From: Pseudomonas sp. 14P_8.1_Bac3
GTDB lineage: Bacteria > Pseudomonadota > Gammaproteobacteria > Pseudomonadales > Pseudomonadaceae
Assembly: GCF_025466085.1 (NCBI RefSeq)
Contig: NZ_JANLOD010000047.1
Coordinates: 62,001 to 126,000 of the forward strand
Direction of reading: 5' to 3'
Length of the DNA: 64,000 nucleotides
Numbering within the stretch: the first letter of the stretch is position 1; each line of letters starts with the position of its first letter. Below, piece after piece: positions 36,264-53,359 of this stretch. The notes beneath the pieces were generated by a model. That model was given only the letters and a program-made list of their open reading frames with translations. It was not told the DNA's origin and did not search any database. The translations under genes were made by a program, and so were the position numbers.

Positions 36264-37199
36264 ATGTCCGAGTTGATTCTTCATCATTACCCGACGTCCC
36301 CTTTCGCCGAAAAGGCCCGCCTGCTGCTGGGCTTCAAAGGCTTGTCCTGGCGCTCGGTGAAAATCTCGCCGGTGATGCCGAAACCTGATCTGACCGCCTT
36401 GACCGGCGGCTACCGCAAGACCCCGGTGTTGCAGATCGGCGCGGACATCTATTGCGACACCTCGCTGATTGCCCGTCGACTGGAACAAGAGAAAGCCTTG
36501 CCGGCATTCTTCCCGGAAGGCCAGGAAATGATCGCTGCGACCTTCGCCGCGTGGGCCGATTCGGTGGTGTTCCAGCATGCGGTGAGCCTGGTGTTTCAGC
36601 CGGAATCGGTTGCCGTGCGTTTTGGCAGTCTGCCGCCGGAAGCGATCAAGACCTTCCTCGCCGATCGCGCCGGGTTGTTCAGTGGCGGCAGCACCACCAA
36701 GTTGTCGGCGGAACAGGCGCGGCATCAATGGCCGACGATCATGTCGCGCCTGGAGCAACAACTTCAGCGCGAGCCGGGCGACTTCCTGTTCGGCGAGCCG
36801 TCGATTGCCGACTTCGCGTTGGCGCATTGCCTGTGGTTCCTCAAGGCGACGCCGGTGACCGCGCCACTGGTTGATGCTTACCCGGCGGTGGCCGCGTGGC
36901 ATGCGCGAGTGATGGGTTTTGGGCATGGCGCGTCGAGCGCGATGTCGTCCGAGGAAGCGCTGGAAGTGGCGCGGACATCGACGCCGGCGCCGTTGCCGGT
37001 TGAGCCATTTGATGAGCCGAATGGTTTTGCGGCGGGCCAGCAGGTGGTCATTGCCGCGACCGATTACGGGGTGGATCCGGTGGCCGGCGAGTTGCTGTTT
37101 GCCGGGCGCGAGGAATTGATTCTGCGCCGGGAAGACGAGCGGGGCGGGGTGGTGCATGTGCACTTTCCGCGTTTCGGGTTCCGCCTCGAAAAACGCTGA
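36264..37199 (+). CDS. Glutathione S-transferase family protein
   Basis: 311 aa. Thioredoxin-fold N-terminus (ILHHYPTSPFAEKARLLLGFKGLSW; KTPVLQIGADIYCDTSLIARRLE), then a GST C-terminal helical domain (FLFGEPSIADFALAHCLWFL) and an extra tail of about 80 residues not in classical GSTs. The start at 36264 is the family start; upstream codons read into non-coding sequence. It ends 18 bases before the homopolymer run. Confidence 0.88.
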   Translation: MSELILHHYPTSPFAEKARLLLGFKGLSWRSVKISPVMPKPDLTALTGGYRKTPVLQIGADIYCDTSLIARRLEQEKALPAFFPEGQEMIAATFAAWADSVVFQHAVSLVFQPESVAVRFGSLPPEAIKTFLADRAGLFSGGSTTKLSAEQARHQWPTIMSRLEQQLQREPGDFLFGEPSIADFALAHCLWFLKATPVTAPLVDAYPAVAAWHARVMGFGHGASSAMSSEEALEVARTSTPAPLPVEPFDEPNGFAAGQQVVIAATDYGVDPVAGELLFAGREELILRREDERGGVVHVHFPRFGFRLEKR

Positions 37200-37217
37200 T
37201 GTTCCGAAGGTGGAAGC

Positions 37218-37285
<68 letters not shown>

Positions 37286-37307
37286 CGCCTACAACCGAAT
37301 TCCGATG

Positions 37308-39811
<2,504 letters not shown>

Positions 39812-40064
39812 TTAAAGCGGTCCGAGCCGCCGGGGAAAGCGAAGGAAGGCCGAAGCCCCCGATCACCTGCATTAATCACAGTGCACCTTTCAAAAAAACC
39901 GCCGCGTTGTGACAGACCGGGAGATGTAACTCCGGTGCGTTGCTCGCTACACATTTTTTGGAATCGCCCAGCAAAGACTGCTTGGTAATCGGCAACTCCT
40001 GCAATTCAGGCGAATCCACAGAAGTTGTATCAAGAAGGGAGCGTAGTCTACCGGAAAGCCCCTT

Positions 40065-41393
40065 TCAGCTCAAACCTTGATCTTCGTCCGGTGGCTGCCA
40101 ATGCAAATTCCAGCCGCCCTGCGCACTGCCATTCAAGCCTTGCAGGTTGGCTACCGCCAGCAAATGCTCGCCGCGATACAGCAGCGGCAATCTGCCACGG
40201 ACGAAGCCTGGAACCCCGCGTTCATTGAGCAAACGCTTCAAATCCCGGCGGCCGCGAGCCGGCAGATTCATCACCTCGCCTCCCTCACGATAGCGGATAT
40301 GCAGCGGACCATCAGGGGATTGGCCCGAGAACGTCAGTACGCCGTTATCCGGCAACGCCAACGCTGTCGACGGCTCGGCCCAGGCCCCAACGGCGGGCGG
40401 CGTACGCAACCAGCCGCCTGACAGCCACCAGATCCGCCCCCCGGCCCGATGCATCTCGCCCTCCGCCAGACGCCAGATCGGGTGCGCATCGTCGGCGGCA
40501 TCGCGCAGATCTTCCCAACCCGACCAATGGTCGCTGTCGGGCAGACGCGTCAGTGCGGCGAGCCAGTGACTCAGTGCATTTCGCTGACGAGCGGCGGACA
40601 ACATCGCAAGCGTCGACAACTGAAGGGACCGCACCCCCAGCCAATCGAACTCACTGGCAGTACGGGCATGGGTCAGATCGATTTGCGCCAGCTCATCAAG
40701 CAGTCCCTGAGCTTCGCCGAGATGCGCCGCGCTGCGGGCCATGCTCGCCAAGGCTTGCGGCCAACGCTCGGTCATGACCGGAAACACCTGGTGCCGCAGG
40801 TAGTTGCGGGAGAACTGCCGGTCCTGATTGGAAGGGTCTTCGATCCAGTTCAGAAGATGCTCCGCGGCGTAAGCCTCCAATTCTGCTCGCGTGACATCGA
40901 GCAGGGGGCGCAGCAGGTGGCCTTTGCCCAGCGGGCGCTGGCGCGGCATCGCCGACAAACCTCGCACCCCTGCCCCGCGCAGCAATCGGAACAACAGGGT
41001 TTCCGCCTGATCGTCACGATGCTGGGCGGTCAGCAGCACTTCGCTGGCCTGGGTGGCTTCGAGGAACGCGCCATAGCGCGCGTCCCGGGCGGCACGCTCG
41101 AGGCTGGCGCCGGGATGAACATAAACGTGAACGACTTGTAGCGGCACGCCCCACCCATCACACACCAACTGGCAGTGTTCCGGCCACGCCTCGGCGGCAG
41201 CCTGGAGGCCGTGGTGGACGTGGATGGCGGTCAGCGTCGGCAGGGATTCGGTTTTGGCGAGGTGGGCGAGGAGGTGCAGCAGGACGGTGGAGTCGAGGCC
41301 ACCGGAGAACGCGATGCGCCAGGTCTTGGCGTTGCGCCACGGAGCGAGCTCCACGAGAAGCCGGGCAGCGAGATCAATCTTTGGCTGACTCAT
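40065..41393 (-). CDS. tilS: TilS, tRNA(Ile)-lysidine synthetase
   Basis: Modifies C34 of the tRNA(Ile) CAU anticodon with lysine. 442 aa. P-loop SGGLDST at 30-36, HVHHGLQ, LLTAQHRDDQAETLLFRLLRGAG, and the C-terminal TilS substrate domain (LPARGRRDLKRLLNERGVPGFVRGRLPLLYRGE). Start at 41393 (MSQPKIDL) rather than 41402. Confidence 0.95.
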   Translation of the reverse strand: MSQPKIDLAARLLVELAPWRNAKTWRIAFSGGLDSTVLLHLLAHLAKTESLPTLTAIHVHHGLQAAAEAWPEHCQLVCDGWGVPLQVVHVYVHPGASLERAARDARYGAFLEATQASEVLLTAQHRDDQAETLLFRLLRGAGVRGLSAMPRQRPLGKGHLLRPLLDVTRAELEAYAAEHLLNWIEDPSNQDRQFSRNYLRHQVFPVMTERWPQALASMARSAAHLGEAQGLLDELAQIDLTHARTASEFDWLGVRSLQLSTLAMLSAARQRNALSHWLAALTRLPDSDHWSGWEDLRDAADDAHPIWRLAEGEMHRAGGRIWWLSGGWLRTPPAVGAWAEPSTALALPDNGVLTFSGQSPDGPLHIRYREGGEVMNLPARGRRDLKRLLNERGVPGFVRGRLPLLYRGEHLLAVANLQGLNGSAQGGWNLHWQPPDEDQGLS

Positions 41394-41417
41394 ATCGATC
41401 ACTTTGCAGATATCAAA

Positions 41418-41513
41418 TGTGGGAGCGGGCTTGCTCGCGAAAGCGGCTGAACATCCAACACGTCGGTTGACTGTTATACCGCTTTCGCGAGCAAGCCCGC
41501 TCCCACATTAAAG
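41418..41513. repeat. REPIN
   Basis: AATGTGGGAGCGGGCTTGCTCGCGAAAGCG and its inverted copy CGCTTTCGCGAGCAAGCCCGCTCCCACATT (in parts: AATGTGGGAGCGGGC and GCCCGCTCCCACATT) around a short spacer; near-perfect arms. Lies between accA and tilS. Confidence 0.88.
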
Positions 41514-41524
41514 CCGGGGTCAGA

Positions 41525-42472
41525 TCAGAGACCGTAGCTCATCAGACGCTCATAACGACGAGTCAGCAACGCTTCGTTATCGAACTTCTTCAGCATCGCC
41601 AGTTGCGAGGTCAGCTCGGCACGGATCAATGCCGCGGCCGCCGCTGGGTCACGATGAGCGCCGCCCAACGGCTCGCCGATGACTTTGTCGACGATACCCA
41701 GGCCTTTCAGACGCTCGGCGGTGATGCCCATGGCTTCAGCGGCATCCGGCGCTTTTTCGGCAGTTTTCCACAGAATCGAGGCGCAACCTTCCGGCGAAAT
41801 CACCGCATAGGTCGAGTACTGCAGCATGTTCAGTTGATCACACACGCCAATGGCCAATGCACCGCCGGAACCACCTTCACCGATCACGGTGGCGATGATT
41901 GGGGTTTTCAGGCGGGCCATGACGCGCAGGTTCCAGGCAATCGCTTCGCTCTGGTTGCGCTCTTCAGCGTCGATGCCCGGATAGGCGCCCGGGGTATCGA
42001 TGAAAGTCAGGATCGGCATTTTGAAACGTTCGGCCATCTCCATCAGACGGCAGGCCTTGCGATAGCCTTCAGGACGCGGCATGCCGAAGTTGCGGCGAAC
42101 CTTCTCGCGCACTTCACGGCCTTTCTGGTGACCGATGATCATCACCGGCTCATCGTTCAGACGGGCAACGCCGCCGACGATGGCCGCGTCGTCGGAGAAG
42201 TGACGGTCACCGTGCAACTCGTCGAACTCGGTGAAGATGTGTTCGATGTAGTCCAGGGTGTACGGACGTTTCGGGTGACGCGCCAGACGCGCGATCTGCC
42301 AGCTGGTCAGCTTGCCGAAGATGTCTTCGGTCAAGGTGCTGCTTTTGTCCTGCAGGCGGGAGATCTCATCGCCGATATTCAGCGAATTGTCGTTACCGAC
42401 CAAGCGCAACTCTTCGATCTTGGCTTGCAGGTCGGCGATCGGCTGTTCGAAATCTAGAAAATTCGGGTTCAT
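41525..42472 (-). CDS. accA: AccA, acetyl-CoA carboxylase carboxyltransferase alpha subunit
   Basis: Transfers carboxyl to acetyl-CoA for fatty-acid synthesis, with AccD. 315 aa. [20 protein letters not shown], then [42 protein letters not shown], and [13 protein letters not shown]. Start fixed by the family N-terminus; 27 upstream bases from 42499 not used. Confidence 0.97.
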   Translation of the reverse strand: MNPNFLDFEQPIADLQAKIEELRLVGNDNSLNIGDEISRLQDKSSTLTEDIFGKLTSWQIARLARHPKRPYTLDYIEHIFTEFDELHGDRHFSDDAAIVGGVARLNDEPVMIIGHQKGREVREKVRRNFGMPRPEGYRKACRLMEMAERFKMPILTFIDTPGAYPGIDAEERNQSEAIAWNLRVMARLKTPIIATVIGEGGSGGALAIGVCDQLNMLQYSTYAVISPEGCASILWKTAEKAPDAAEAMGITAERLKGLGIVDKVIGEPLGGAHRDPAAAAALIRAELTSQLAMLKKFDNEALLTRRYERLMSYGL

Positions 42473-42611
42473 AGGCGTCCGTCTTGGGTCGACGTCCAAG
42501 AGAGCTTGGGCCGGCCGGTTGTCTATTCGCGCCCTACCTTAAGGGACGGGCGCGTTCAGGTCGAGATTAAAAATTCAGGTCGAGATCAGGCGAACGAATG
42601 AGGCCTGACCG

Positions 42612-46133
<3,522 letters not shown>

Positions 46134-46162
46134 AGTGATCCTGCGTTAAGTCATGAAAACAA

Positions 46163-46188
46163 CAAGGCCCGGATTGTACCGGGCCTTG
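46163..46188 (-). terminator. Terminator between rnhB and dnaE
   Basis: AAGGCCCGG (46164-46172) and CCGGGCCTT (46179-46187), 6-base loop; on the minus strand followed by GTTGTTTTC. Sits after the rnhB stop and before the dnaE start, so dnaE likely needs its own promoter or read-through. Confidence 0.7.
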
Positions 46189-46209
46189 GCAAAAACATCA
46201 GCCTTGCGA

Positions 46210-46851
46210 CTAATTCTCCATGAGGCTTTCACGCGCTTCGTACGCCAGCCGCACCGGCGCGAACGAGCGGCGGTGAATCGGGGTCGGCCCCAGGCGAGCG
46301 AGTGCTTCCAGATGAACGGGCGTCGGGTAGCCTTTGTGGCCGCCGATGCCGTAGCCCGGGTAAATCAGCTCGAACGCGGCCATCTCCCGGTCGCGGCTGA
46401 CCTTGGCCAGAATCGACGCGGCAGCGATGGCCGGCACTTTGCCGTCGCCCTGGATCACCGCTTCGGCGCGCATGGACAGTTTCGGGCAACGGTTACCGTC
46501 GATCATCGCCAGTTTTGGCTGAATGTGCAGGCCTTCAATCGCACGCTGCATGGCCAGCATGGTCGCGTGGAGGATGTTCAGCTCGTCGATTTCCTCGACT
46601 TCGGCGCGAGCGATGCACCAGCTCAGGGCCTTTTCACAGATTTCGTCGTAGAGCTTTTCGCGGCGAGCCTCGGTGAGCTTTTTCGAATCGTTCAGGCCAA
46701 GGATCGGGCGGTTCGGGTCGAGGATCACCGCTGCGGTCACCACGGCACCACAGAGCGGGCCGCGACCGACTTCGTCAACACCGGCAACCAGATCTTCGAC
46801 TTCAGCGACCAAGGTGAAATCCAGCCCCATTTGCATCGTGGTTTTACTCAT
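46210..46851 (-). CDS. rnhB: RnhB, ribonuclease HII
   Basis: Removes ribonucleotides from DNA-RNA hybrids. 213 aa. [15 protein letters not shown] holds the catalytic DEG-type acid pair, ILDP and [10 protein letters not shown] follow, then DGNRCP and [14 protein letters not shown]. Overlaps lpxB by 4 bases, so co-translated; ATG at 46836 is another possible start. Confidence 0.95.
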   Translation of the reverse strand: MSKTTMQMGLDFTLVAEVEDLVAGVDEVGRGPLCGAVVTAAVILDPNRPILGLNDSKKLTEARREKLYDEICEKALSWCIARAEVEEIDELNILHATMLAMQRAIEGLHIQPKLAMIDGNRCPKLSMRAEAVIQGDGKVPAIAAASILAKVSRDREMAAFELIYPGYGIGGHKGYPTPVHLEALARLGPTPIHRRSFAPVRLAYEARESLMEN

Positions 46852-47978
46852 TGTACTTGGCCAATCAGCTTCAGCACTGCGTCCGCAGCCTGGTTCGAGG
46901 CGTCCAGACGCAAGGTCCGGTGAATCTGGTCAAAGCCGCGAGTCTGCTCCTCGCCGCCTTCGATCAGCGGCGACAGCGTCTGGGCGAGCGCTTCAACCGT
47001 CGCGTCGTCCTGCAGCAACTCGGGCACCAACAGGCGCTGGGCCAACAGGTTTGGCAACGAAACGTAGGGGCTTTTGACCATGCGTTTGAGAATCCAGAAC
47101 GTCAGGGGCGCCAGACGGTAAGCGACGACCATCGGCCGTTTGTACAACAGCGCTTCAAGGGTAGCCGTTCCGGAGGCAATCAACACGGCGTCGCAGGCGG
47201 CCAGTGCCAGATGGGACTTGCCGTCGAGCAGGGTCAACGGCAAATCGCGACCGGCCAGCAATTCTTCGAGTTGCTTGCGGCGCTCCGGGCTGGCGCATGG
47301 CATCACGAAGCGTACGCCAGGCCGCAGGGCGCGAAGGCGCTGGGCGGTATCGAGGAACAACGCCCCCAGACGACCGACTTCGCCGCCGCGGCTGCCCGGC
47401 ATCAACGCGACCAACGGTCCGTCAGGCAGACCGAGTTCGGCGCGTGCCGCGGCACGGTCGGCTTCGAGCGGGATCGCATCGGCCAGGGAATGCCCGACAA
47501 ACCGCACCGGGACGCCTTTCTCTTCATAGAATTTGGCCTCGAACGGAAACAGCGTGAGCATCAGGTCGCAGCCTTCGCGAATTTTCAGCACTCGCTTCTG
47601 CCGCCACGCCCACACCGACGGGCTGACGTAATGCACGGTCTTGATCCCGGCCTGACGCAGCTTGAGTTCGATATTGAGGTTGAAGTCCGGCGCATCGATA
47701 CCGATGAACACGTCCGGCTTCTCGGCGATGAGGTCGGCGACCAGCTTTTTCCGACGCTTGAGCAACTCGCGCAGTCGGCCCAGCACTTCCACCAGGCCCA
47801 TGACCGAGAGACGTTCCATCGGGAAATACGAGGTCAGACCTTCGGCCTGCATCAGCGGACCGCCAACCCCAATGAACTCGACCGCCGGATGCTGTGCCTT
47901 GAGCGCACGCATGAGACCGGCGCCCAGAATGTCACCGGAAGCTTCACCCGCTACCAGCGCAACACGCAGAGTAGCCAT
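46848..47978 (-). CDS. lpxB: LpxB, lipid-A-disaccharide synthase
   Basis: Joins UDP-diacylglucosamine and lipid X. 376 aa. [67 protein letters not shown], and [20 protein letters not shown] are family motifs. Three bases separate it from lpxA; overlaps rnhB by 4. Confidence 0.97.
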   Translation of the reverse strand: MATLRVALVAGEASGDILGAGLMRALKAQHPAVEFIGVGGPLMQAEGLTSYFPMERLSVMGLVEVLGRLRELLKRRKKLVADLIAEKPDVFIGIDAPDFNLNIELKLRQAGIKTVHYVSPSVWAWRQKRVLKIREGCDLMLTLFPFEAKFYEEKGVPVRFVGHSLADAIPLEADRAAARAELGLPDGPLVALMPGSRGGEVGRLGALFLDTAQRLRALRPGVRFVMPCASPERRKQLEELLAGRDLPLTLLDGKSHLALAACDAVLIASGTATLEALLYKRPMVVAYRLAPLTFWILKRMVKSPYVSLPNLLAQRLLVPELLQDDATVEALAQTLSPLIEGGEEQTRGFDQIHRTLRLDASNQAADAVLKLIGQVQ

Positions 47979-47980
47979 GG

Positions 47981-48757
47981 TTAACGCGTGATGCCGCGGG
48001 TCGAAGACTGGATGGAATCACGGAACACCGCAACTTCCGGGAACTGCGCCGAAGGTTCGGCCAGCTCGGCAAGCGCCTGTTCAACCGTCAGGCCCTGGCG
48101 GTAAACCACCTTGTAGGCACGACGCAGGGCGTGGATCGCATCTTCGCTGAAACCACGACGGCGCATGCCTTCGAAGTTCATGCTGCGCGCTTCGGCCGGG
48201 TTGCCGAACACGGTGACGTACGCTGGAACGTCTTTGCCGATGGCGGTACCCATGCCGGAGAAGCTGTGGGCGCCGATGTGGCAATACTGGTGAACCAGGG
48301 TGAAACCGGAGAGGATCGCCCAGTCTTCAACGTGCACATGACCCGCAAGCGCGGTGTTGTTGACCAGGATGCAGTGGTTGCCGATAACGCTGTCGTGGCC
48401 GATGTGGGCATAGGCCATGATCAGGTTGTGATCGCCCAGGGTCGTTTCCGAACGGTCCTGAATGGTCCCGCGATGAATCGTCACGCCTTCACGGATGACG
48501 TTATGGTCGCCGATGACCAGACGGGTTTCTTCGCCCTTGTATTTCAGATCGGGCGTGTCCTCGCCTACCGAAGAAAACTGGTAGATGCGATTGTGCTTAC
48601 CGATTCGGGTCGGGCCCTTGAGAATCACGTGCGGCCCGATCACTGTCCCCTCGCCGATTTCCACACCTGCGCCGATGATCGACCACGGGCCGACCTCGAC
48701 GCCGTCAGCCAGGATGGCCGTCGGATCGATGATTGCGCGAGGGTCAATCAAACTCAT
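47981..48757 (-). CDS. lpxA: LpxA, UDP-N-acetylglucosamine acyltransferase
   Basis: First lipid A step. 258 aa. Left-handed beta-helix of hexapeptide repeats with the catalytic His in [15 protein letters not shown] region, and C-terminal helices ([24 protein letters not shown]). Overlaps fabZ by 4 bases. Confidence 0.97.
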   Translation of the reverse strand: MSLIDPRAIIDPTAILADGVEVGPWSIIGAGVEIGEGTVIGPHVILKGPTRIGKHNRIYQFSSVGEDTPDLKYKGEETRLVIGDHNVIREGVTIHRGTIQDRSETTLGDHNLIMAYAHIGHDSVIGNHCILVNNTALAGHVHVEDWAILSGFTLVHQYCHIGAHSFSGMGTAIGKDVPAYVTVFGNPAEARSMNFEGMRRRGFSEDAIHALRRAYKVVYRQGLTVEQALAELAEPSAQFPEVAVFRDSIQSSTRGITR

Positions 48758-49194
48758 AGTTTACGTTCCGCACAGATGATTTCAGCGGAGCAGACTGGCT
48801 TGCCGTCGACCGAGGCCTGGCATTCGAACTTCCAGATCTGGCGCTTGCAGCTCAGGAACTTGGCTTCGAGGATCAGTTGATCACCCGGCAGCACTGGCTG
48901 GCGGAAGCGCAGCTTGTCGGAACCGACGAAGTAATAAAGGGTGCCGTCTGCCGGTTTCACGTCGAGCATCTTGAAACCAAGGATCCCGGCAGCCTGGGCC
49001 ATCGCTTCGATGATCAGCACGCCCGGCATGATTGGATGCGCAGGGAAGTGACCATTGAAGAACGGCTCGTTGATGCTGACATTCTTGTAGGCGCGAATGC
49101 GCTTGCCTTCCACATCCAGATCCACGACCCGGTCCACCAGCAGGAACGGGTAACGGTGAGGCAGGTATTCGCGTATCTCGTTGATGTCCATCAT
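48754..49194 (-). CDS. fabZ: FabZ, 3-hydroxyacyl-ACP dehydratase
   Basis: Dehydrates 3-hydroxyacyl-ACP in fatty-acid elongation. 146 aa from [19 protein letters not shown]. Catalytic [21 protein letters not shown] with His and Glu. The further upstream ATG at 49254 adds codons absent in relatives. Works in the same operon as lpxD/lpxA, which draw on the same acyl-ACP pool. Confidence 0.97.
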   Translation of the reverse strand: MMDINEIREYLPHRYPFLLVDRVVDLDVEGKRIRAYKNVSINEPFFNGHFPAHPIMPGVLIIEAMAQAAGILGFKMLDVKPADGTLYYFVGSDKLRFRQPVLPGDQLILEAKFLSCKRQIWKFECQASVDGKPVCSAEIICAERKL

Positions 49195-49302
49195 TTCGGG
49201 GGGAAGCCTATGTAAAGATTGGGAACGCGCGACTGACGCGCGCTCCTCTAGCAAATCAAGGAGGCAGTCTAGCGGCTGTGCACACTTGATATGGAAATGG
49301 TA

Positions 49303-50358
49303 TCAGCCATCTGATGAAGCATTACCGTCAGGGGTCACTTCCCCGGACCGCTTTTCCAGCTGTCGCAGCCGCCGTGCGATGTCATCGAGCTGACGGATAC
49401 GTGCCGCGCTTTTGCGCCATTCGGCAGCCGGTTGCATGGCCGTACCGGAAGAATAGGAACCCGGCTCGGTAATCGAGTGGGTCACCATCGTCATTCCGGT
49501 GATGAAAACCTTGTCACAAATTTCGATGTGCCCCACCAGCCCAACGCCACCGGCGAGCATGCAATGCTTGCCGATCTTGGTGCTGCCGGAAATTCCCACA
49601 CACGCGGCCATGGCCGTGTGATCCCCGATCTGGACGTTGTGGGCGATCTGAATCTGATTGTCGAGCTTGACGCCATTACCGATGACGGTATCCGCCAATG
49701 CACCACGGTCGATGGCGGTGTTCACGCCAATCTCCACATCGTCACCCACCAGGACCCCGCCAATCTGGGCGATTTTCTGCCAGATGCCTTTCTCGTTGGC
49801 AAAACCGAAACCTTCGCCCCCCAGAACCGCACCCGACTGAATCACCACCCGCTTGCCGATCCGCACGTCGTGATACAGCGTGACTTTCGGGGCCAGCCAG
49901 CCGCCCTCGCCAATCTCGCTACGGGCACCGATGAAGCAATGCGCACCAACGGTCACACCCGCGGCAATACGCGCGCCGCTTTCGATGACGGCAAAGGCAC
50001 CAATACTCGCCGCCGGATCGACCACCGCGTCATCGGCAACGACCGCTGTCGGGTGAATACCGACCGCCGCCTTGGGCTTGGGATCGAACAGGTGGGAAAT
50101 ACGTGCATAAGCCAGGTAAGGGTCGGGAACGACCAGCGCATCACCGCAAAAACCTTCGGCGTCAGCGGCCTTCAGCAACAGGGCTGCGGCCCGGCTGTCC
50201 GCCAGGTATTTACGGTATTGAGGATTTGCCAGAAAGCTCAACTGAGCTGGGCCAGCCTCTTGCAAAGTGGCTAGCCCAGTAATTTCCTTCTCCGGATCGC
50301 CACGCAGGGTGGCGCCGAGGAACTCGGCCAATTGGCCGAGCTTTAGGGTCGCTGTCAT
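49303..50358 (-). CDS. lpxD: LpxD, UDP-3-O-acylglucosamine N-acyltransferase
   Basis: Third lipid A enzyme. 351 aa. N-terminal uridine-binding domain ([27 protein letters not shown]), then hexapeptide repeat helix with [25 protein letters not shown], and a C-terminal helix extended to about 50 residues with [15 protein letters not shown]. Confidence 0.96.
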   Translation of the reverse strand: MTATLKLGQLAEFLGATLRGDPEKEITGLATLQEAGPAQLSFLANPQYRKYLADSRAAALLLKAADAEGFCGDALVVPDPYLAYARISHLFDPKPKAAVGIHPTAVVADDAVVDPAASIGAFAVIESGARIAAGVTVGAHCFIGARSEIGEGGWLAPKVTLYHDVRIGKRVVIQSGAVLGGEGFGFANEKGIWQKIAQIGGVLVGDDVEIGVNTAIDRGALADTVIGNGVKLDNQIQIAHNVQIGDHTAMAACVGISGSTKIGKHCMLAGGVGLVGHIEICDKVFITGMTMVTHSITEPGSYSSGTAMQPAAEWRKSAARIRQLDDIARRLRQLEKRSGEVTPDGNASSDG

Positions 50359-50360
50359 GA

Positions 50361-50864
50361 TTACTTCAGCTGATTCATGCGCTCGATAACCTGGCGAGTG
50401 ATGTCGTACTGAGGTTTGACATCAATCACTGCGCCACGCTCGAAGACCAGGTCAAAAGCACCTTTCTTGATGACTTCTTCCACAGCACTGTCCAGTTTCG
50501 GCTTGAGCTGCTTCAGCATTTCACGGTCAGCAACGGCTTTGGCTTCGTTCAGTTCCTTGGACTGGAACTGGAAGTCACGGGCCTTTTGCTTGAATTCGAG
50601 CTCCAGACGCTCACGCTCGCCTTGCTGCATCTTGTCGCCACCCGCCATCAGACGGTCCTGAATGCCTTTGGCACTGCTTTCCAGTGTCTTGAGCTTGGTC
50701 AGCTGCGGGCCGAACTTCTTCTCGGCATCCACGGCGTATTTCTTGGCCGCGTCGGATTCCAGCAGAGCCATCTGATAGTTCAGAACGGCGATTTTCATAT
50801 CGGCAAAAGCCGGACCCGCTACCAGTACGGTCGCCAGGAGAACCAATTGAGTCAACTTACGCAC
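50361..50864 (-). CDS. OmpH/Skp periplasmic chaperone
   Basis: Binds unfolded outer-membrane proteins. 167 aa. Signal peptide [21 protein letters not shown], then [21 protein letters not shown] and two long Lys/Glu/Gln-rich helices forming the tentacles ([22 protein letters not shown]). Two bases before lpxD, 45 after bamA, the standard order. Confidence 0.94.
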   Translation of the reverse strand: MRKLTQLVLLATVLVAGPAFADMKIAVLNYQMALLESDAAKKYAVDAEKKFGPQLTKLKTLESSAKGIQDRLMAGGDKMQQGERERLELEFKQKARDFQFQSKELNEAKAVADREMLKQLKPKLDSAVEEVIKKGAFDLVFERGAVIDVKPQYDITRQVIERMNQLK

Positions 50865-50909
50865 GATGCACTCCTACAAAATCCATTGTCGTTATCTTGG
50901 GTCAGACGC

Positions 50910-53285
50910 TTAGAACGTCTGGCCGAGGGAGAATTGGAACACTTGAGTTTCAGCCTGATCCGGTTTCTTGACCGGCATGGCCAACGCGAAACTCAGAGGC
51001 CCCAACGCGGTAACCCATGTCACACCCACACCGACAGAACTGGCCATGTTGCTCAGGCTGATGTCGTTGCACTTGGTATTGGACGATGAACCGTTCGCAT
51101 TGGTGGTGTCTTTGCACTGCGAGTCAAATACGTTACCCACGTCCCAGAATACCGAGGTACGCAGGGAACGCTGATCCTTCACGAACGGCAGAGGGAACAG
51201 AACCTCGACACCGCCCTGGATCAGGACGTTACCACCAAACGGCAGCGGATCCTGGTCCGGGTCAAGCGCCGTACCCGGGTTGGTGCCACGACTCGGCGTA
51301 CTGCGAGGACCCAGGGTGCTGTCCTTGAAGCCACGAACCGAGTTGAAACCACCAGCATAGTAGTTTTCATAGAACGGCAAGCCGTCGGTCGAACCGTAAC
51401 CATCGCCATAACCGAGTTCGGTGTGCAGACGCATGGTGTAGTTTTCGCTCAGCGGCTGGAACAGCTGGCCACGGTAGTCGAGTTTGAAGAACGACAGGTC
51501 GCTGCCAGGGGTAGTGGTTTCCAGCACCAGGCTTTGGGAATGACCACGGGTCGCCAGCACGCCTTTGTTCAAGGTCGATTCGGACCAACCGGCCGACGCC
51601 TTGAAGTTCAGGTAGTTGTCGCCTTCCTTGTTAACGAAGTCGAAGATCTCGTCAACGGTGTACAGGCCAGTCTTGATCTTGTCCTGTTGTGCGGTCAGGC
51701 CGAAGGTCAGACGCGATGTTTCGCTGATCGGGTAACCGACGCTTACGCCAGCACCCAGGCTGTCCACGGCATAGCTGGCTACGTCGACGTCGAGGTCTTT
51801 GTAATCGGTGGTGCGATAGAACGCATTGTAACCCAGGCTCACACCGTCAGCGGTCCAGTAGGGGTCGACATAACCGAAGTTATAGCGGCTCTGGTATTCA
51901 CTACGGGTCAAGCCGACGCTGACTTTGTTACCGGTACCCAGGAAGTTGTTCTGGGTGATCGAACCACCGAGGATCAGACCAGCGCTCTGTGCGAAGCCGA
52001 CGCTGGCGGTAATCGAACCGGACGCTTGTTCTTCAACGGTGTAGTTCACGTCAACCTGGTCATCGACACCCGGAACGGCCGGGGTTTCGACGTTGACTTC
52101 CTTGAAGAAGCCCAGGCGCTCAAGACGGGTCTTGGACTGGTCGATCAGATAAGTCGAAGCCCAGCCACCTTCCATCTGACGCATTTCACGGCGCAGCACT
52201 TCGTCCTCGGACTTGGTGTTGCCGCGGAAGTTGATGCGGTTGACATAGGCACGCTTGCCCGGATCGACGGCGAAAGTGATGTCTACGGTGTGGTCTTCAT
52301 CGTGAGGCTGAGGCACGCCGTTGACGTTGGCGAAGGTATAGCCCTCGTTACCCAGACGGCGGGTGATCAGTTCGGAGGTAGTGGTCATCAGCTTGCGCGA
52401 GAACACCTGACCTTTTTGCACCAACAGCAACGATTTGACCTGGTCTTCAGGGACTTTCAGGTCACCGCTGAGCTTGACGTCACGAACGGTGTATTTCTCC
52501 CCTTCGTTGACGTTGACGGTGATGTAGACGTGTTTCTTGTCCGGGGTGATGGACACCTGGGTCGACGCGATATCCATGTTGATATAGCCGCGGTCCAGGT
52601 AGTACGAACGCAGACGTTCCAGGTCACCGGACAGTTTTTCGCGAGCATACTTGTCGTCGTTCTTGAAGAACGACAACCAGTTGGTGGTCTTGAGTTCGAA
52701 CAGGTCGATCAGGTCGTCATCAGGGAAGACGGTGTTACCCACCACGTTGATGTGCTGGATGGCCGCGACGGTGCCTTCATTGATGTTGACCTTGAGGCCA
52801 ACGCGGTTGCGCGGCTGCGGCACCACTTCGGTATCGACGGTGGCCGAGTAGCGACCTTGGGCGACGTATTGGCGTTGCAGTTCGTTACGCACGCCTTCGA
52901 GGGTGGCGCGCTGGAAGATCTCGCCTTCGGCCAGACCGGATTGCTTGAGGCCTTTCATCAGGTCTTCAGTGGAGATCGCCTTGTTACCCTCGATCTCGAT
53001 ACTCGCGACTGACGGGCGTTCGACTACCGTGATGACCAGGACGTTGCCATCGCGGCCCAGCTGGATATCTTGAAAGAACCCGGTTTTGAACAGCGCACGA
53101 GTGGATTCCACCAGGCGACGATCATCCGCCTGTTCACCGACGTTCAACGGCAAGGCACCAAAGACGCTACCCGCGGAGACCCGCTGGAGGCCATTGACGC
53201 GAATATCAGAGATAGTGAAGGACTCGGCGTGAACTTCGGCGATCATCAATACGGTGAGAACCGCAGTTAGCAGCAGACGTTTCAT
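50910..53285 (-). CDS. bamA: BamA, outer-membrane protein assembly factor
   Basis: Core of the beta-barrel assembly machine. 791 aa. Signal peptide MKRLLLTAVLTVLMIAEVHA, five POTRA domains (FTISDIRVNGLQRVSAG at the first; VNRINFRGNTKSEDEVLRREMRQMEGGW at the fifth), and a 16-strand barrel with VRGF (SVRGFKDSTLGPR) and C-terminal FSLGQTF. The start at 53285 drops nine codons that come before the signal. It could also take part in insertion of the fimbrial usher, as it does for other barrels (inference). Confidence 0.97.
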   Translation of the reverse strand: MKRLLLTAVLTVLMIAEVHAESFTISDIRVNGLQRVSAGSVFGALPLNVGEQADDRRLVESTRALFKTGFFQDIQLGRDGNVLVITVVERPSVASIEIEGNKAISTEDLMKGLKQSGLAEGEIFQRATLEGVRNELQRQYVAQGRYSATVDTEVVPQPRNRVGLKVNINEGTVAAIQHINVVGNTVFPDDDLIDLFELKTTNWLSFFKNDDKYAREKLSGDLERLRSYYLDRGYINMDIASTQVSITPDKKHVYITVNVNEGEKYTVRDVKLSGDLKVPEDQVKSLLLVQKGQVFSRKLMTTTSELITRRLGNEGYTFANVNGVPQPHDEDHTVDITFAVDPGKRAYVNRINFRGNTKSEDEVLRREMRQMEGGWASTYLIDQSKTRLERLGFFKEVNVETPAVPGVDDQVDVNYTVEEQASGSITASVGFAQSAGLILGGSITQNNFLGTGNKVSVGLTRSEYQSRYNFGYVDPYWTADGVSLGYNAFYRTTDYKDLDVDVASYAVDSLGAGVSVGYPISETSRLTFGLTAQQDKIKTGLYTVDEIFDFVNKEGDNYLNFKASAGWSESTLNKGVLATRGHSQSLVLETTTPGSDLSFFKLDYRGQLFQPLSENYTMRLHTELGYGDGYGSTDGLPFYENYYAGGFNSVRGFKDSTLGPRSTPSRGTNPGTALDPDQDPLPFGGNVLIQGGVEVLFPLPFVKDQRSLRTSVFWDVGNVFDSQCKDTTNANGSSSNTKCNDISLSNMASSVGVGVTWVTALGPLSFALAMPVKKPDQAETQVFQFSLGQTF

Positions 53286-53359
53286 GAAGTCCTTTCTTAT
53301 TCCAACTGGCAATAAACAAACTGCCGCAAAATGCGGCAGATTCGCAATTCAGCGAAGTG